From Nelumbo lutea (Eukaryota; Streptophyta; Magnoliopsida; Proteales; Nelumbonaceae), in contig JAKGHH010000002.1 in NCBI GenBank assembly GCA_022828595.1, positions 105,273,254 through 105,337,253 of the forward strand: a DNA stretch of 64,000 nucleotides. The letters are read 5' to 3'. Below the pieces are notes generated by a model that worked only from the letters and a program-made list of their open reading frames with translations, searched no databases and had not been told where the DNA came from. Position numbers and translations under genes: made by a program. Below are positions 1-11,300 of this stretch, one piece after another (the stretch's first letter is position 1; the number at the start of each line of letters is the position of its first letter).

Positions 1-605
1 ATGATAGCTGGTCTCTTGAATCATTTAAATAGAAAATTTACAAGAGGATAACTATGTATAGAAGATAACAATTACAGAGTTAGAATTTATCTAGGAAATT
101 ACATGATAACGAGATAAGGTGATCAATTATCTAGGATAGCCATCAAACATACCCATTCCAGTTACAAGTCTATCATAACCATTGAGATACTCTAACAGGG
201 AAATTGTCTAAAAATCACAATGACCTTTTAGCATTTCTCTTAAACTCACCATAACTTTTCAAAACACCCAAGGAACCCATGTTGGTAACTTGACGTTAAA
301 TAGACTAACGGGTATTATTTACCCTTTGTTATATTTAACCCATTTTTTCAATGTTCAAAAAATACTCCTCCTATTATTTGACCCAAAACCTATATTTCAG
401 TTTCCTTGGAATACTTCAAGCAGCACAATGAAAACAAAACGTCTCTCAATGAGTAGAAATGTTATATATGGGGCAATTGGACACTTAAGGGCATTACATG
501 ATGTGGACAACTTCCGTCAATGTAATAAAAAATCAACGACATGGGGTTCCCTGAACATTTGGAAAAGTTATAAGGATAGAAATGCTGAAAAGGACAATTC
601 CTGTT
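1..605. other. Intergenic, nothing recognised
   Basis: AT-rich sequence without a recognisable gene, RNA or transposon end. One open frame of about 105 codons (290-607) has no family resemblance and low-complexity hydrophobic composition, so I do not call it a gene. Confidence 0.6.
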
Positions 606-684
606 AAATTTTTAATTGAACTTGAAACTTGATACTTGACAACGATAGAATAAGTGAAATTTTTAATTGAACTTGAAACTTGAT
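606..684. repeat. 28-bp direct repeat, two copies
   Basis: The same 28 bases occur at 606-633 and 657-684, giving a period of 51. The copies are identical, so this is a small recent duplication or slippage product with no evident function. Confidence 0.85.
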
Positions 685-840
685 GTTCAAAATGTATGAC
701 TGGTATATTCTGTGAGGTCAGTGTGAAGAGTGCTTCATGAAGAGCAGATCCAGACTCTGCATTGGAAACACCTTCCCATGAATGAATGGCTGCAAGTGTT
801 GTGAAGGCGGTGTGAAGATAAAATCCTATCCCATCAGTAA

Positions 841-1008
841 GGTGGGATCTGGTCCTCACAAATGGGCGCCTCACAGGCACATCCACCATGCATTGAGAAC
901 ATCTCCCATGAATACTCACTAATAAGTATGGAAGATGTTCCCAATTCATGGTAGGATGTGTGTGTGAGGCACCAGTGAGGCGCCAGGTGTGAGGAGCAGA
1001 TTCGGTCT
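841..1008. mobile_element. Hairpin MITE (family A)
   Basis: The two halves are inverted copies of each other: the left arm reads GGTCCTCACA...GGCGCCTCAC and the right arm ends with GTGAGGCGCC...TGTGAGGAGCAGA. The arms are about 70 bp each and contain the shared string CATTGAGAACATCT or its inverse. A related element lies at 51512-51676. Sequence at about 710-755 resembles another, degraded end. Target duplications were not resolved. Confidence 0.6.
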
Positions 1009-1484
1009 CTTGTTTGAGTAGCCTTGGGCTGACATAAGGTACAGCACCACCACCCCAACAATAAATCGCATGTCGTAGCCATCATTGGTTTAGCCCATGG
1101 CTACTCCCACCATCCCATAGGTGTGGCTAATTTTTCCTCTTCCATGAGTTGAGGGAACAATGACACCTTTGGAGTAAATGATGCTAGGATTTAGAAATGA
1201 TGTATTCAACCCGTTGATCCTGGTCCTAAATCATCCAATCTGTTCAAATTTGTTTTAATTTAGATTAATTCTAACTCAAACCTGATCCATTAACACTTAT
1301 ATTATTATCTTCTATCAATGGACCAGATATTGACTCAATATAACCCAAACTTGTTTTAATTTGTTTTATGGAAAGTATGTATCCAGCTATGATTATCTTT
1401 GTCCAAAATAAACCTATAATTAAGAAATGAAGGGTAACTTCAGAAAAGAATAAGTAGGGGTGTTATTGGCCATGGTGGTTTAAT
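1009..1484. other. Intergenic, nothing recognised
   Basis: No coding, RNA or mobile signal that I can support. Confidence 0.5.
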
Positions 1485-1487
1485 TAA

Positions 1488-1943
1488 AGGTCCATTTTGT
1501 TCACAATCAGAATTGGAATGGAAATCTTTTGGAACGGAAATTGGAATTGCTTATTCCCTCTTGCCTCTTATGGTTAAGACAAGAATTGAAATCATATTTC
1601 ACAAAATATGCACAACTCCCAAGAAGGATTGGCATTGGGTAAATAGAAATTGGATTTCGGGGGAGGGGTAAGTAAATAGTTTTTTTTGTTTTTTAGCTAA
1701 TTGGAGTGAGATTCTCATTCTCAAAGGGAAAGGTCAGAATGGCCATTCCCTTAAATGGAACTAGAAATGGGAATGAAATCCTATTCTGCCCAGCCAAATG
1801 ACTGGAATTGGAATGATATTTTGGCTGGCATTCCCTCAAATAGGGAAATATCATTTTGCTAGGAATAGGAATTGAAATGCTATTCCACCCAGCCAAACAA
1901 CTGGAATCATAATGGACCCTATTCCCACGACCAAAATGGACCC
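1488..1943. mobile_element. Tourist-like MITE with TAA target duplication
   Basis: The element is 456 bp. It begins AGGTCCATTTTG and ends CAAAATGGACCC, which are inverted copies with one mismatch at the outermost base. The trinucleotide TAA flanks both sides (1485-1487 and 1944-1946). TAA/TTA duplications and GG(G)TCC-type ends are typical of PIF/Harbinger-derived Tourist MITEs. The interior is rich in GGAATTG-type words and has no coding capacity. Confidence 0.75.
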
Positions 1944-2098
1944 TAAAATATTTATTGGCACAACCCACGCTATCTACGAATCTTTGAAAAAATAATGGCT
2001 AACAACCCAAGGTTCAGCTACCAGTACTGATGATTTTACGATGAACTTGGATTTACCCCATTGGACTTATTGGACTTTATAAATTGGGATCCCAGATC

Positions 2099-2375
2099 TA
2101 GGGCTGCAAATGGATCAAATCGAATTAGATATAAATAGACCCACATTTGATTCGCTTATTTTTAAATTTGAAATGAATTTGGATTGTAACCAAACATTGA
2201 ATATATTGAAAATTACCTGTATGAAACTTAAACCTATGACAATTTAATAAAAACTGACATTTGAATCAATATACAATATAAATGAAAACTACATGTGAGA
2301 ATATATATTTAATCTGCATCAATTCAAACTATATTGGACCAGATAAGGGTGGGTCCGGATACCATTTGCAGCCTA
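2099..2375. mobile_element. Small element with TAGGGCTGCAAATGG ends
   Basis: The left end TAGGGCTGCAAATGG is mirrored by CCATTTGCAGCCTA on the right. The interior is AT-rich. TAGGG-type ends suggest a hAT-like MITE, but an 8-bp duplication is not visible, so the exact boundaries are uncertain. A second, more diverged copy of the right half ends near 6245. Confidence 0.5.
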
Positions 2376-2789
2376 TCAAGACTTTGCCACTGCATTTGGG
2401 TTCTCCTATTTTTGGCCTGCTCATCATACCCCTGAAAAGCCACATATGATGCCTCATCAAATAGATAGTGAGTTAGACTAATTGTATAAAAACAAGCTTC
2501 AAAATATCGATATGTCTGATATGTTATGTTAGTAGAGGTATATCGGGCAATATCAATAGTGTTTTTTAAGTTTTTTATTTTTTTTAAACCAGTTTAGGGG
2601 GGCCGGTTTAAGCTACTCCACCTCCTGAATCGATCAAAACTCCAATACATCCCCTATAGAGGCGTATCAAGAAGTCACCGACACGATACGTATCGGCCAA
2701 TACGATACTTAGAACCTCACACAAAATGACATACAAATTATGAGGCTTTTGTTGAATTTTTTCTTATTCCTTTTTAAAAAAAGAAACCA

Positions 2790-3110
2790 GATACAATTCC
2801 TTTTGCATTATTAGAGGGTCTCCAGTGGACTTTTACAACTTTATGAAGACCTGAAACCAACGCGCCACACTCCATGTGTTACCAATATCTATTATACTTC
2901 TAATTTCCATAATATTCCAAATGCGAGATCTCAACGTACAATGTAAGAAAATGTCTTCATCCATTTCAATTTCCTCAAATCGGGGCAATAAATAGGGTTT
3001 CCCCATTTGAAGAATTTCCACCATATTCGGCAGTTAGCCCATTGAAACTTTGACAAATTTTCAACCCAACCTAATGCAAGTTGCACCCTAGTAGTAACTA
3101 TAAGATGCTA
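2790..3110 (-). pseudogene. LINE zinc-binding (zf-RVT) fragment
   Basis: A minus-strand frame at 2833-3024 contains EDIFLHC followed by RSRIWN. This matches the C-terminal part of the zf-RVT domain that follows reverse transcriptase in plant LINE ORF2 (usual pattern DHLFLHC...IW). The upstream CxxC pair is not preserved and no other LINE domain adjoins it, so this is a small decayed fragment. Confidence 0.45.
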
Positions 3111-3115
3111 AACAG

Positions 3116-5429
3116 TAGGGTTTCAACAAAAATCATAAAAGCAAACCGAACTGAACCAAGGAATTCAAAGTGAAAAATCTGGTTAACTGAACCGATTGGT
3201 TTGGTTTTAGTTAACCTAAAAGAAAACCATTGGTTAGTTAAACCAACCAGTATATATTCATATATATTATATATATTTTTAATACATACTCACGTATGTG
3301 TGTGTGTATATATATATTATAATATATAATATATTTTGGAAATTTTTTGAGGGCAGAACTTATCCCTCCATATTTAAATTTATTGATAAAAAATGAGGAA
3401 AATTAGGATAATCAATAATAGATATTAAATAAGTTGAAAATAAGTGATTTTAAGATATTCAATGCATTCAATTTTCTCTCATTAAATCCAACATTTAAGG
3501 CCAATATTAACTTGCATTCACCTCATTCAATATATATTTAAGACATTTTTGTTTCTTCTCATCATTAAATTCTACTAATTAAATTCATATGTAATAAATT
3601 AATAATTCCAACAACATAAAAACTTATACTTTTAAAATCTACTTGTATAAAATAGTGTTTTCATCTAGGTGATAGTAAGAAGTTAAACCATTTTGGGTCA
3701 AATGAGTCAATCCATGTTGCCACAACTAAATAATAGCATTCAAAAACATATAAAATGCAAATATATATATATATAGAAATTAAAAAATGAGAACATTTTT
3801 AATGTCATATATTCAACATATTAAACAATAATAAGTATGATAAATAAAAAATATTTTTATTAATAATGGAAATGAAATTTAAAATTTAAAGTCAATTGGA
3901 AATAAAACTATTTTCATATTCCCTCTCATTAAGTCTCATATCTAAAGTAAATTCTCTCTTTAAGCCCTATATTAAAAATATATTTTTCTCATCATTAAAT
4001 TCTACTAATTAAATCCGCAACATTAATTTTAATAGTATAAAATAAATATTTTGAAAATTAATTTGAAAACAAAACTATTTTCTTCCCTCCCGATGGTGGG
4101 TAAGAAATTCAACCATTTGGAGTCAAATGGATTAATAAATAATGTCATAATTAAATACTAAAAATTAAAATAAATATAATATATAATACAAAAAATAAAA
4201 AATAGGCATATCTCTAATATTGTATATTCATTATGCTAAACAAGAATAAGTATGAAATGTAAGAACTATTTTTATTAATGACAAAAACGGATGCCAAATT
4301 TAAAATCAACCTACAAATGAAATGATGTCATAGTCAAATAATATTTAAAAAAAATAGGAAATATAAAGAATCACAAAAGTGAAAATAGAGAAAATTTTGG
4401 GCATATATCTACTGTTATATATTTATAAAAAATAAAATATTGGGTACATCTCTAATATTATACATTCATTATATTGAAAAAAATAAGTATTATACATAAT
4501 AAATAATTTTATCAATGACGGAAATGTAATAGAAAATTTAATGTCAACCTAGAAATTAAACTATTTTTCTTTTTGGGTGGTGGGTTAATGGTTTGGTTCA
4601 AATGGATTACTCGAACATATAACAGTTAAGTAATAAATCTTCAAAAGATAAAAAAAAAAAAGTACAAATACTCAAAAGAATATATAAAAAATTATATATT
4701 AATTATGTCCAACAAAAATTAAGTGTGATAAGAAAAAATTATTTATATGATGCAAATGAAATATATAATTTAAAATTGATCCGGAAGCAAATCTATTTTC
4801 TTATCTAGATAGTGGGTTAATTATCCAACTTTTAAAGAAACTCATGATGTCATAATTGAATAATAAATATTTAAAAAGATAGAACACAAAAAATGAAAGT
4901 GTACATAATTTTGTCGAAAACATTTGGGAACATTTCTAATGTTTTATATTCATCATATTAGATAAAAATCATTGTTAAAATATTTTTTTATTTATAAAAT
5001 TTAATAAGTTTTCCATATGCACATTTACTACAATCATTTAAGTTTGTTTTTAATCATATTGTTATTTTTTGTTAATTTTCAATTTCTATCTTAATTATGA
5101 TATATCCAAAATTGAAGTAATTAATATGAAGAAAATGTGCTTAATTACTAGTAATATAATATATACATGTGTAATATATTATATTATATATTATACAATA
5201 TTTATATAATACTATAATATATTTATACTATTGATACTATATATTTATATATTTATTTATAACATTTATTATAAATACAAAAAACCAAGAAACCGAGGAA
5301 CCAAACCGATGGACCAGTTAACCGAACGCTTTCAGTTGGTCTTGGTTTAAGGTTTTTCAAAAATCGGTGATAATGATACCAATTTGGTTTAAAAAAGAGC
5401 CTACGGTAACTGAAATGTGAGCGCCCCTA
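3116..5429. mobile_element. AT-rich element with inverted ends and internal degenerate repeats
   Basis: Near the left edge (3139-3253) is a block of AACCGA/GGTTTGGTTAAC-type words; its inverted counterpart lies at 5279-5398. Possible outer ends are TAGGG at 3116 and CCCTA at 5429. The 2 kb interior is extremely AT-rich and non-coding. Between about 3660 and 4990 it repeats a unit of the type GTGGGTTAA..GTCAAATGGATTA..TGTCATAATTAAATAATA..AAACAAAAATAAGTATGATAAATAA four or five times with heavy drift (starts near 3664, 4090, 4573 and 4801, with a partial unit near 4320). No transposase is visible. Confidence 0.5.
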
Positions 5430-5869
5430 TTAAGAGCACATGAATTTTTGCCAAATATTGTACTTAAGCCTACTTTAAAGCCTTTGACAAAATAAGGTTA
5501 TCCAACTTAGTTTACTTCCATTCTAGTTACTGATTTAATAGTAGGAAATTGAGCAAAATAACTCTCTTTTTTAGTCTACTTGGGTTTACAAATTCTTAGG
5601 AGAAACTAGCTTCTTTGAATTTGTTTTGTATTAGGTGGGTTTGAGGTGATGAGGAAGAGCTTTATTTGCTTGGATTTTAGGGCAAGAGAGGCTTCTTCCT
5701 CCCCCTCTATCTTCTATTTTCCCTTTTAAAAATGGTTAATAAAATTTCAAGATGAACACCCCTCCACATGGAGTAAATTTTGGGGTTATATAATTAAAAA
5801 GGAAAATCTATTTTATTTTCCAAATAGGGATTCTCAATTTATGAAATTTAAAACCCTAGCTACATAATC
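5430..5869. other. Intergenic, nothing recognised
   Basis: No supported gene or repeat signal. Confidence 0.5.
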
Positions 5870-5879
5870 ATCATCTAGA

Positions 5880-6245
5880 CATTGAACTGAATCAGATATA
5901 AGTAGATCAAAATTTGACTCATTTATTTTCAAATTTGATTTGAATTTGGATTGTCATTAGACATTGAATAGTATAAATAATTTAAACTGAAAATGATAAA
6001 ATATTATATATTATTAATAAAAGAAACTAAAAATGACTTTAGTATTATATGTCATGAACAAAATAGATTGAAAGTTACTTGTTTAAAACTTAAACTTATG
6101 ACAATTTGAATTTAAATGATTATATTGGATCAGATAAGGGTGGACCTATGTTTGATCTAATTTTAACCAGATCAAATTCGACCACCCTTAATGGGATCAA
6201 ATTTGAATTTAAATTCGGACACATGGGTACCATGTGCAGCCCTAT
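5880..6245. mobile_element. Diverged relative of the 2099-2375 element
   Basis: Shares with 2099-2375 the internal words AGATATAAGTAGATC, TTTCAAATTTGA..TTTGGATTGT and the right end CCATGTGCAGCCCTA followed by TCAAGA. The left end is not conserved, so the copy is truncated or rearranged. Confidence 0.45.
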
Positions 6246-6670
6246 CAAGATTTGAATAAACTGATCAATAAAAATAAATCAAATGATATTAATTACAGAA
6301 CATTTTTGGTAGGATAGAGAGAGATGGTTAGCAAGCGTTAGGGGTATTTTTGACATATTAAAAAACTAAGATTACATAAAGTATGTTAGGGTTATTTTTA
6401 TCATTTAAAATATTTTTATGAGACCATGGCAAAACGTGACATAAGGGGTTTTTTTGGAGGCATATAAAAACCAGGGGAGGTTTTAGAAGTTGTGAACAAA
6501 GTAAGGGGAGGTTTTAGATATGTGAAATTCTTACTTTGACGTACCCTTGTTCCTCTGCCACCTGTTCTGACATTTATCTGCAGCATTCATTTGCACATGA
6601 AAGTGGAACAATCAAACATCAAAACGCCATTAAAGATGGTTTTTGAGGTTGGCTTAAATGAGTCTCGATT
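6246..6670. other. Intergenic, nothing recognised
   Basis: A purine-rich stretch with the word GGGGAGGTTTTAGA occurring twice (around 6475 and 6508); otherwise featureless. Confidence 0.5.
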
Positions 6671-6679
6671 TGGTGCATC

Positions 6680-6800
6680 AACTGTGGTGGCTCAGTTGGT
6701 AGGTTTTCTGCCTGCAGCCACTATGGGGAATATGGGATTGGGGGATGGGCTGTCCCCACCCGTTCCGTAGCCCCATAAAGGAAAAAATAAGAAAAGAAAA
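6680..6800 (+). mobile_element. SINE-like tRNA-derived head (A box only)
   Basis: TGGCTCAGTTGGTAGG at 6688-6703 matches the tRNA A-box of RNA polymerase III promoters, and an A-rich tail follows from about 6780. A convincing B box is missing, so this is either a decayed SINE or a chance match. Confidence 0.35.
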
Positions 6801-7134
6801 AGTCTGACAAAGAAAGAAAGAAATAATGCCGGTGTCAGAATTTATAGGTTTAAAATACAGTTGGGAGAATGATGGGTGTCAGAATTTGTAGGTTTAAAAT
6901 ATATTTGGGATTTATTCTTCAAAAAAGAGTATATTTGGGGTAAATTCGAAATTAATGCTAATTTACGGGCAGATATAGATGCATAGAGTATGAATTTTAA
7001 TTCTGCAGTGAAAATCAGAAATCAATGAACCCATCCGTACTTTTTTATTCTTTTTTTCTTTGAATCACTTATGTATTTATGTTTGATTGTGAGATTTCCT
7101 GATTGTCTTTTTTATCACAACTTGCAGCAAATGC

Positions 7135-7260
7135 CATCTCATGGCTCGGATGGTTAGTCGGTACAGCTCCAAGATAGATATAAGATCAAACCTGCGGAAC
7201 CACGAGCTCTCTTTGAACCCTACTCTGACCCCACCCCTGATTCTTCTCTGCATTGCGATG
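7135..7260 (+). mobile_element. SINE-like tRNA-derived head (A and B boxes)
   Basis: An A-box-like string TGGCTCGGATGGTTAG (7142-7157) is followed 26 bases later by a B-box-like AGATCAAACCT (7183-7193), close to the spacing in a tRNA. The tRNA cloverleaf is not preserved, and the downstream C-rich body and missing acceptor stem argue for a tRNA-derived SINE rather than a tRNA gene. Confidence 0.4.
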
Positions 7261-7965
7261 AATTAGCAAAAAATTGTCATTGCCGTTCTAAAATTCAGAT
7301 TTATTTTTCAATTCTTCCTTGTGATACAAATTCTGTCAAAATAGTTCATTTTCATTGATGCTTCTTTCCAAGGCACCTCACTCATCATGATGTAAACTAC
7401 AGTTTGGTGATTTTTCTTTTTACCATTTGGTGATTATATCATATCCTTAGATAATCTGGAAACCAACCTTTTATTCTTTACAAATCCAACTTCTTTATTA
7501 ATACTAAATCTATACTATTTATTTGTTGCAGGATTTGCCAAATATAATAGAGGTGTAAAATGGGTCATGTCGTGCCAACCCATAGCCTATCCCGAGTCAT
7601 GCTGCCCTGCCCTAGGATTTTGTATTTCCATCTCCTTCCTTGATCCATTTAACCCTTGATTTTTGCCTATATGATATTTCTTCTCACAACAGGACCTCTG
7701 CTTATTCTTTCTTTAACCACCATCTCAAATTTTGTTCCTATGGACTCATTTTCCTTTGGGATTCCTTCTCATCTAGTTCTTCAATCTACGTCAACAAAGA
7801 AGATTTTAAATCCTCTATTCTCCCAAAATGGTCCATATTCCAGCCTTTTAATTTTGTCCTCAAATTTTTTAGTTTTTTTATGAAATCTAACTATTTTCCA
7901 CTTCAACCCCCCTTATCTCTTCACTCCACCATTTCTTCAACATTTTTTACAAAGTCTAGGTGAGA
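7261..7965. other. Intergenic, nothing recognised
   Basis: T-rich sequence; the overlapping open frames here are low-complexity and show no recognisable domain. Confidence 0.5.
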
Positions 7966-7969
7966 CAAC

Positions 7970-8750
7970 CACATATTTTCAAATCCAAAGGATCTAGGTC
8001 CAGAACCTAAGGGTTCCTGTCCTGAATAGGCAATGATCCGAAGTAACTCTAGGTAACCCTTTAGCCATCAAACCCCTCTATTGAGTCTCCCAAGCTTCAT
8101 TGAACAAGAATCTATCTAACTTCAGGCAGGTTGAGTTTTCCTGAAAGTTTGACCAAGTAAAGTTGGCTTGCAAAAGAAGAATCTCCTTCATCTCACACGA
8201 GTTGATAAATTCATTGAATTTTCTCATACTAGTCATGATGGACTATTGAGGGTTAATCGACCCAGTTGTGAACCGAATTACATTAAAATCTCCACCCAAG
8301 CACCAAGGACCTTCCCATAAACCTTGAATACCATACAACTCCTCTCACAACTTATTCGTCTCTCTAATTATTGGGCCCATACACATTAGTTAGCAGCCAA
8401 GTAAAACTACCTTCCACCATCATGAATTTCAGAAACACAACAAGTTACCTACTAATTCCTCAACTGCTTCTACAATATCTTCTTTCCACAAGGAGATTAT
8501 ACCCCCTGAAGCTCCCCATGAGGGAATTGAAACCCAACTAATCCCTCTTGATTTCCAAATACTTCTAACCCATCTTTTGTCCAGCCCTTCTAATTTGGTC
8601 TCTTGTAGCATTACAACGTCCGGTCTTTCTCTTCTAAGCATCTCCTTTATTAATCTTCTCTTCCTTGCACTTCCTAACCCACTCACATTCCAGTTTATGA
8701 TTTTCATTAGAAAATAATGGAAAAGATACTCTCCCAAGCACCCCAACCCA
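7970..8750 (-). pseudogene. LINE ORF2 5' part: endonuclease (EEP) fragment
   Basis: Read on the minus strand, the frame from about 8710 begins MKIINWNVSGLGS, the start of the apurinic-type endonuclease of plant LINE ORF2 (usual MK..SWNVRGLG), then gives VVMLQETKLEG and SWGASGGIISLW. Downstream, across frameshifts, 8400-7970 still encodes [15 protein letters not shown] and FTWSN-like motifs. The reverse transcriptase that should follow is absent below about 7970, so this copy keeps its 5' part and has lost its 3' part, the opposite of ordinary LINE truncation. Confidence 0.75.
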
Positions 8751-10110
8751 AATTTACTTAGGACCCTTCATTCTTTCCCCTCAACCACTAAATTTAATAT
8801 CACCCTCAATATCTAAGATTAGTCTATCCACCTCTGATCTTTTCTTTTTTTTCCTACTTTTATATTCCCCAGCACTCCTCAGACTCTATTTTCTTTCTTC
8901 TATTCAAATTTTGTAGGGGTAACCTCCATTTTCTCTTCTACCTCTTTATATTCCTCCAAGAGAGCACAAATCTGCTCCCAGATTCTCTCTAACTCTTCTT
9001 CCTGCTTCCTATTCAAGAAAATCTCCCCTTCCTTTTCTCCACAACCCTTAATCGTGCAGTCCCACTTTCCCCTCCCTTGGTTATTCCTTCTGGTTGCCAA
9101 AGTACCTGTCTCAAGCAAAGGACCCTTGTTAGTACCAGAAAACAAAACAATAAGCGTATTTAAATCAAGGGGAATTGGAAGAGTAGGAACATGAGCAAAA
9201 GTTGCTAGCAGAGGCATCGAATCTAGGCCCGATTCCCCGTCTGATTGATCTTTGGAAGTTGGTGAGGTTCAACCAAGTTTGTGTTAACCAATGCAACTGA
9301 AGCGACTTTTAAAGGTTGTCCCCTAATCGGTGACTCTACATGGAGCGACAGTAATGAATTCTAGCCCTTTTTAAGAGTCTACCTTAGGCCTAACCTCAAT
9401 CACATGATTTTTTTAAAAGCTCATGTGCCTTTTTAAGAGTCTGGGTTGGGTCCACTAACACTAGTCCATTAGGCCTTTACCAGAGTAAGTTTTCATCCCT
9501 CAAAATAGAAGGCCCATTAGATGACACAGGCCCACAACTATTCTTTGGGCCATAGCTGGATTTGACCCTCCTCCAACATGGTTCAAAGGTTCACCCACAT
9601 TTGTTACTTCCCTACCCAGTTTGTCCAAAGTGTACTTACCCTGACCTTGAGGGAAAGAACAATTTGTAATTTCCAAAGGGCAATCATTGGTGCTAGAAGC
9701 AACCACCTGAGCAAATGATTTGGTGGGCGTCAGACCTATTCCTTAACACTTGCCATTTTGACCTTACAATCTGCCCAGATCTTTTGGAAATCCTAAAGGC
9801 TGCTTGTCTATTTTTTTGAAAGTATTAACTTTCTCTGAGTACACCAACCCCAAGCTGCCACGTAACTCTGGTATTTTTGTCCTCTCATCTCCAACCTATC
9901 GAGCCTCCTTCCACAGATCACTTCAATGGAGGAGGCCAACCACATCAGAAAAAACACTCCATCAACATTAATAATTATCTTCCTATATATGTCCTCAGGC
10001 TTAACTCCACTCAACAACAAGGTTGCCGATCGTAGGTCTCCCCAAAGCTCTCCATCCCCATTAAGTCTAAAATTAAACATGTGTCGCATCATAATGATGT
10101 GTTTAAAATT

Positions 10111-10212
10111 GATCGTTGGGGATAGTCTTCCAAGAGGAGATGATCGTTGTGTTTAAAAAATCATATAAATAATGATCATTGGGGATAGTCTTCCAAGAGG
10201 AGATGATCGTTG
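10111..10212. repeat. 39-bp direct repeat, two copies
   Basis: The string GATCGTTGGGGATAGTCTTC and its continuation at 10111-10149 recurs at 10174-10212 with one substitution (period 63). It interrupts the LINE ORF1 remnant. Confidence 0.85.
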
Positions 10213-10559
10213 AAATAGTTATTGATAAACAAATTATAATTTTACGACTGATCAAAAAAATTATAATTTTAAGATGAAAAAACAGAGCATCCAATGATCC
10301 AATGTGATAAAATGGCAACATGGAAGACAAGCTTATTTGTGTACGTGATTCTTGCCAGAAAAGATGATTTGTCAGAGATGAGTTTCCGGTCCTTGTCCAG
10401 TCCTTGGCACAGCCTCAACTCCTGCCTCCCTGGGTTTGTAGTGGTAGAAGGTTGAAACGAATAAAGATTTCGGGCTAGGGCTTAGAGAGCTGGAGTTCAT
10501 AATTATGCGTGAAATGATAATGTTGCCCCTTCTCCCACATGGGAACACCGCGCACACGT

Positions 10560-10785
10560 TCGTAAATAATGGGGGACATTGTGGGAACCACGCATTCCCT
10601 GAGAACATGTTCTTTGAGAGTCTCGATTTGTCACTCCCGAAGAACACGTTTTTTGGGTGTTGTTCTCACTCGGGAATGGCTTATTTCTTGCCTTTTTTTT
10701 TTGCCAAACATGTTTCTGTTCCGCAAGAGCGCCGGGAATGAGAGAACTCTCATGGAATGTTTCCAAACAGGGCCTAAATTCTTCT
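10560..10785. mobile_element. MITE-like block with CCAAACAGGGCC end
   Basis: The right edge reads GGAATGTTTCCAAACAGGGCC. Inverted, this gives GGCCCTGTTTGGAAACATTCC, a common plant MITE end. The body contains alternating GGGAATG/ACACG words. A matching left end was not found, so the copy is partial. Confidence 0.35.
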
Positions 10786-11300
10786 TCTGCTCCTCACCTG
10801 CAGTCTTCTAGAGATCATCTCCATCTGCCTTAGCCTCCCCTTTTCTCCGATAGGTAAGAAAGGTCATCATCACTTTAGCAACCTCTTTCCACCCTTGACT
10901 ATTTTTTCCTTCATGAAAGCAAACCATTTGCTTCTTACCTTTAGCAAAGAACTTAAACAAAGCAATGTATGATCCTTTAGAGTTCCTTTTACATTCGACC
11001 AAGTATCTTCTTCCAGTATCTAAGGAACTCTCCTGCCTGCTTAGTTTCTTACCTTTAGTTGCTGCCTCCGACACAAAATCCGTGAGCCATTCAACCATCT
11101 CATGTCATCGAACCAAGGCCATCACCTTTTTCATTTCCCTAATCTTTAGGCTAGGATGTCCCTTAATCTTCAACTCCTCAAAAAGAACATCTTTAGCATC
11201 TATTCTCAAAGATTTCCTCCATCGTGCAATCCCCACAAAGCCTTTGCTCTCCATATTCTCTCTTATCTCTTCTAAACCCATTCCTTCCAAAAGGTAAGGT

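Larger units (their letters stand above)
8760..11300 (-). pseudogene. LINE ORF1 (gag-like) remnants
   Basis: Several minus-strand pieces lie in the right order upstream of the ORF2 start: 11290-11105, 11098-10808 (contains GRRYLVECKRNSKGSYIALF and GKNSQGWKEVAKVM, the N-terminal pattern of plant LINE ORF1), 10092-9808 and 9217-8900. They are separated by stops and by an inserted block at about 10100-10785. The assignment rests on order and weak motif resemblance, so it is less certain than the endonuclease call. Confidence 0.5.

Noticed and set aside
290..607. 105-codon plus-strand open frame
   Set aside because: No family resemblance, no promoter or splice context, and composition typical of random AT-rich sequence.
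7135..7260. A genuine tRNA gene
   Set aside because: A and B boxes are approximate and no acceptor stem or anticodon arm can be paired.
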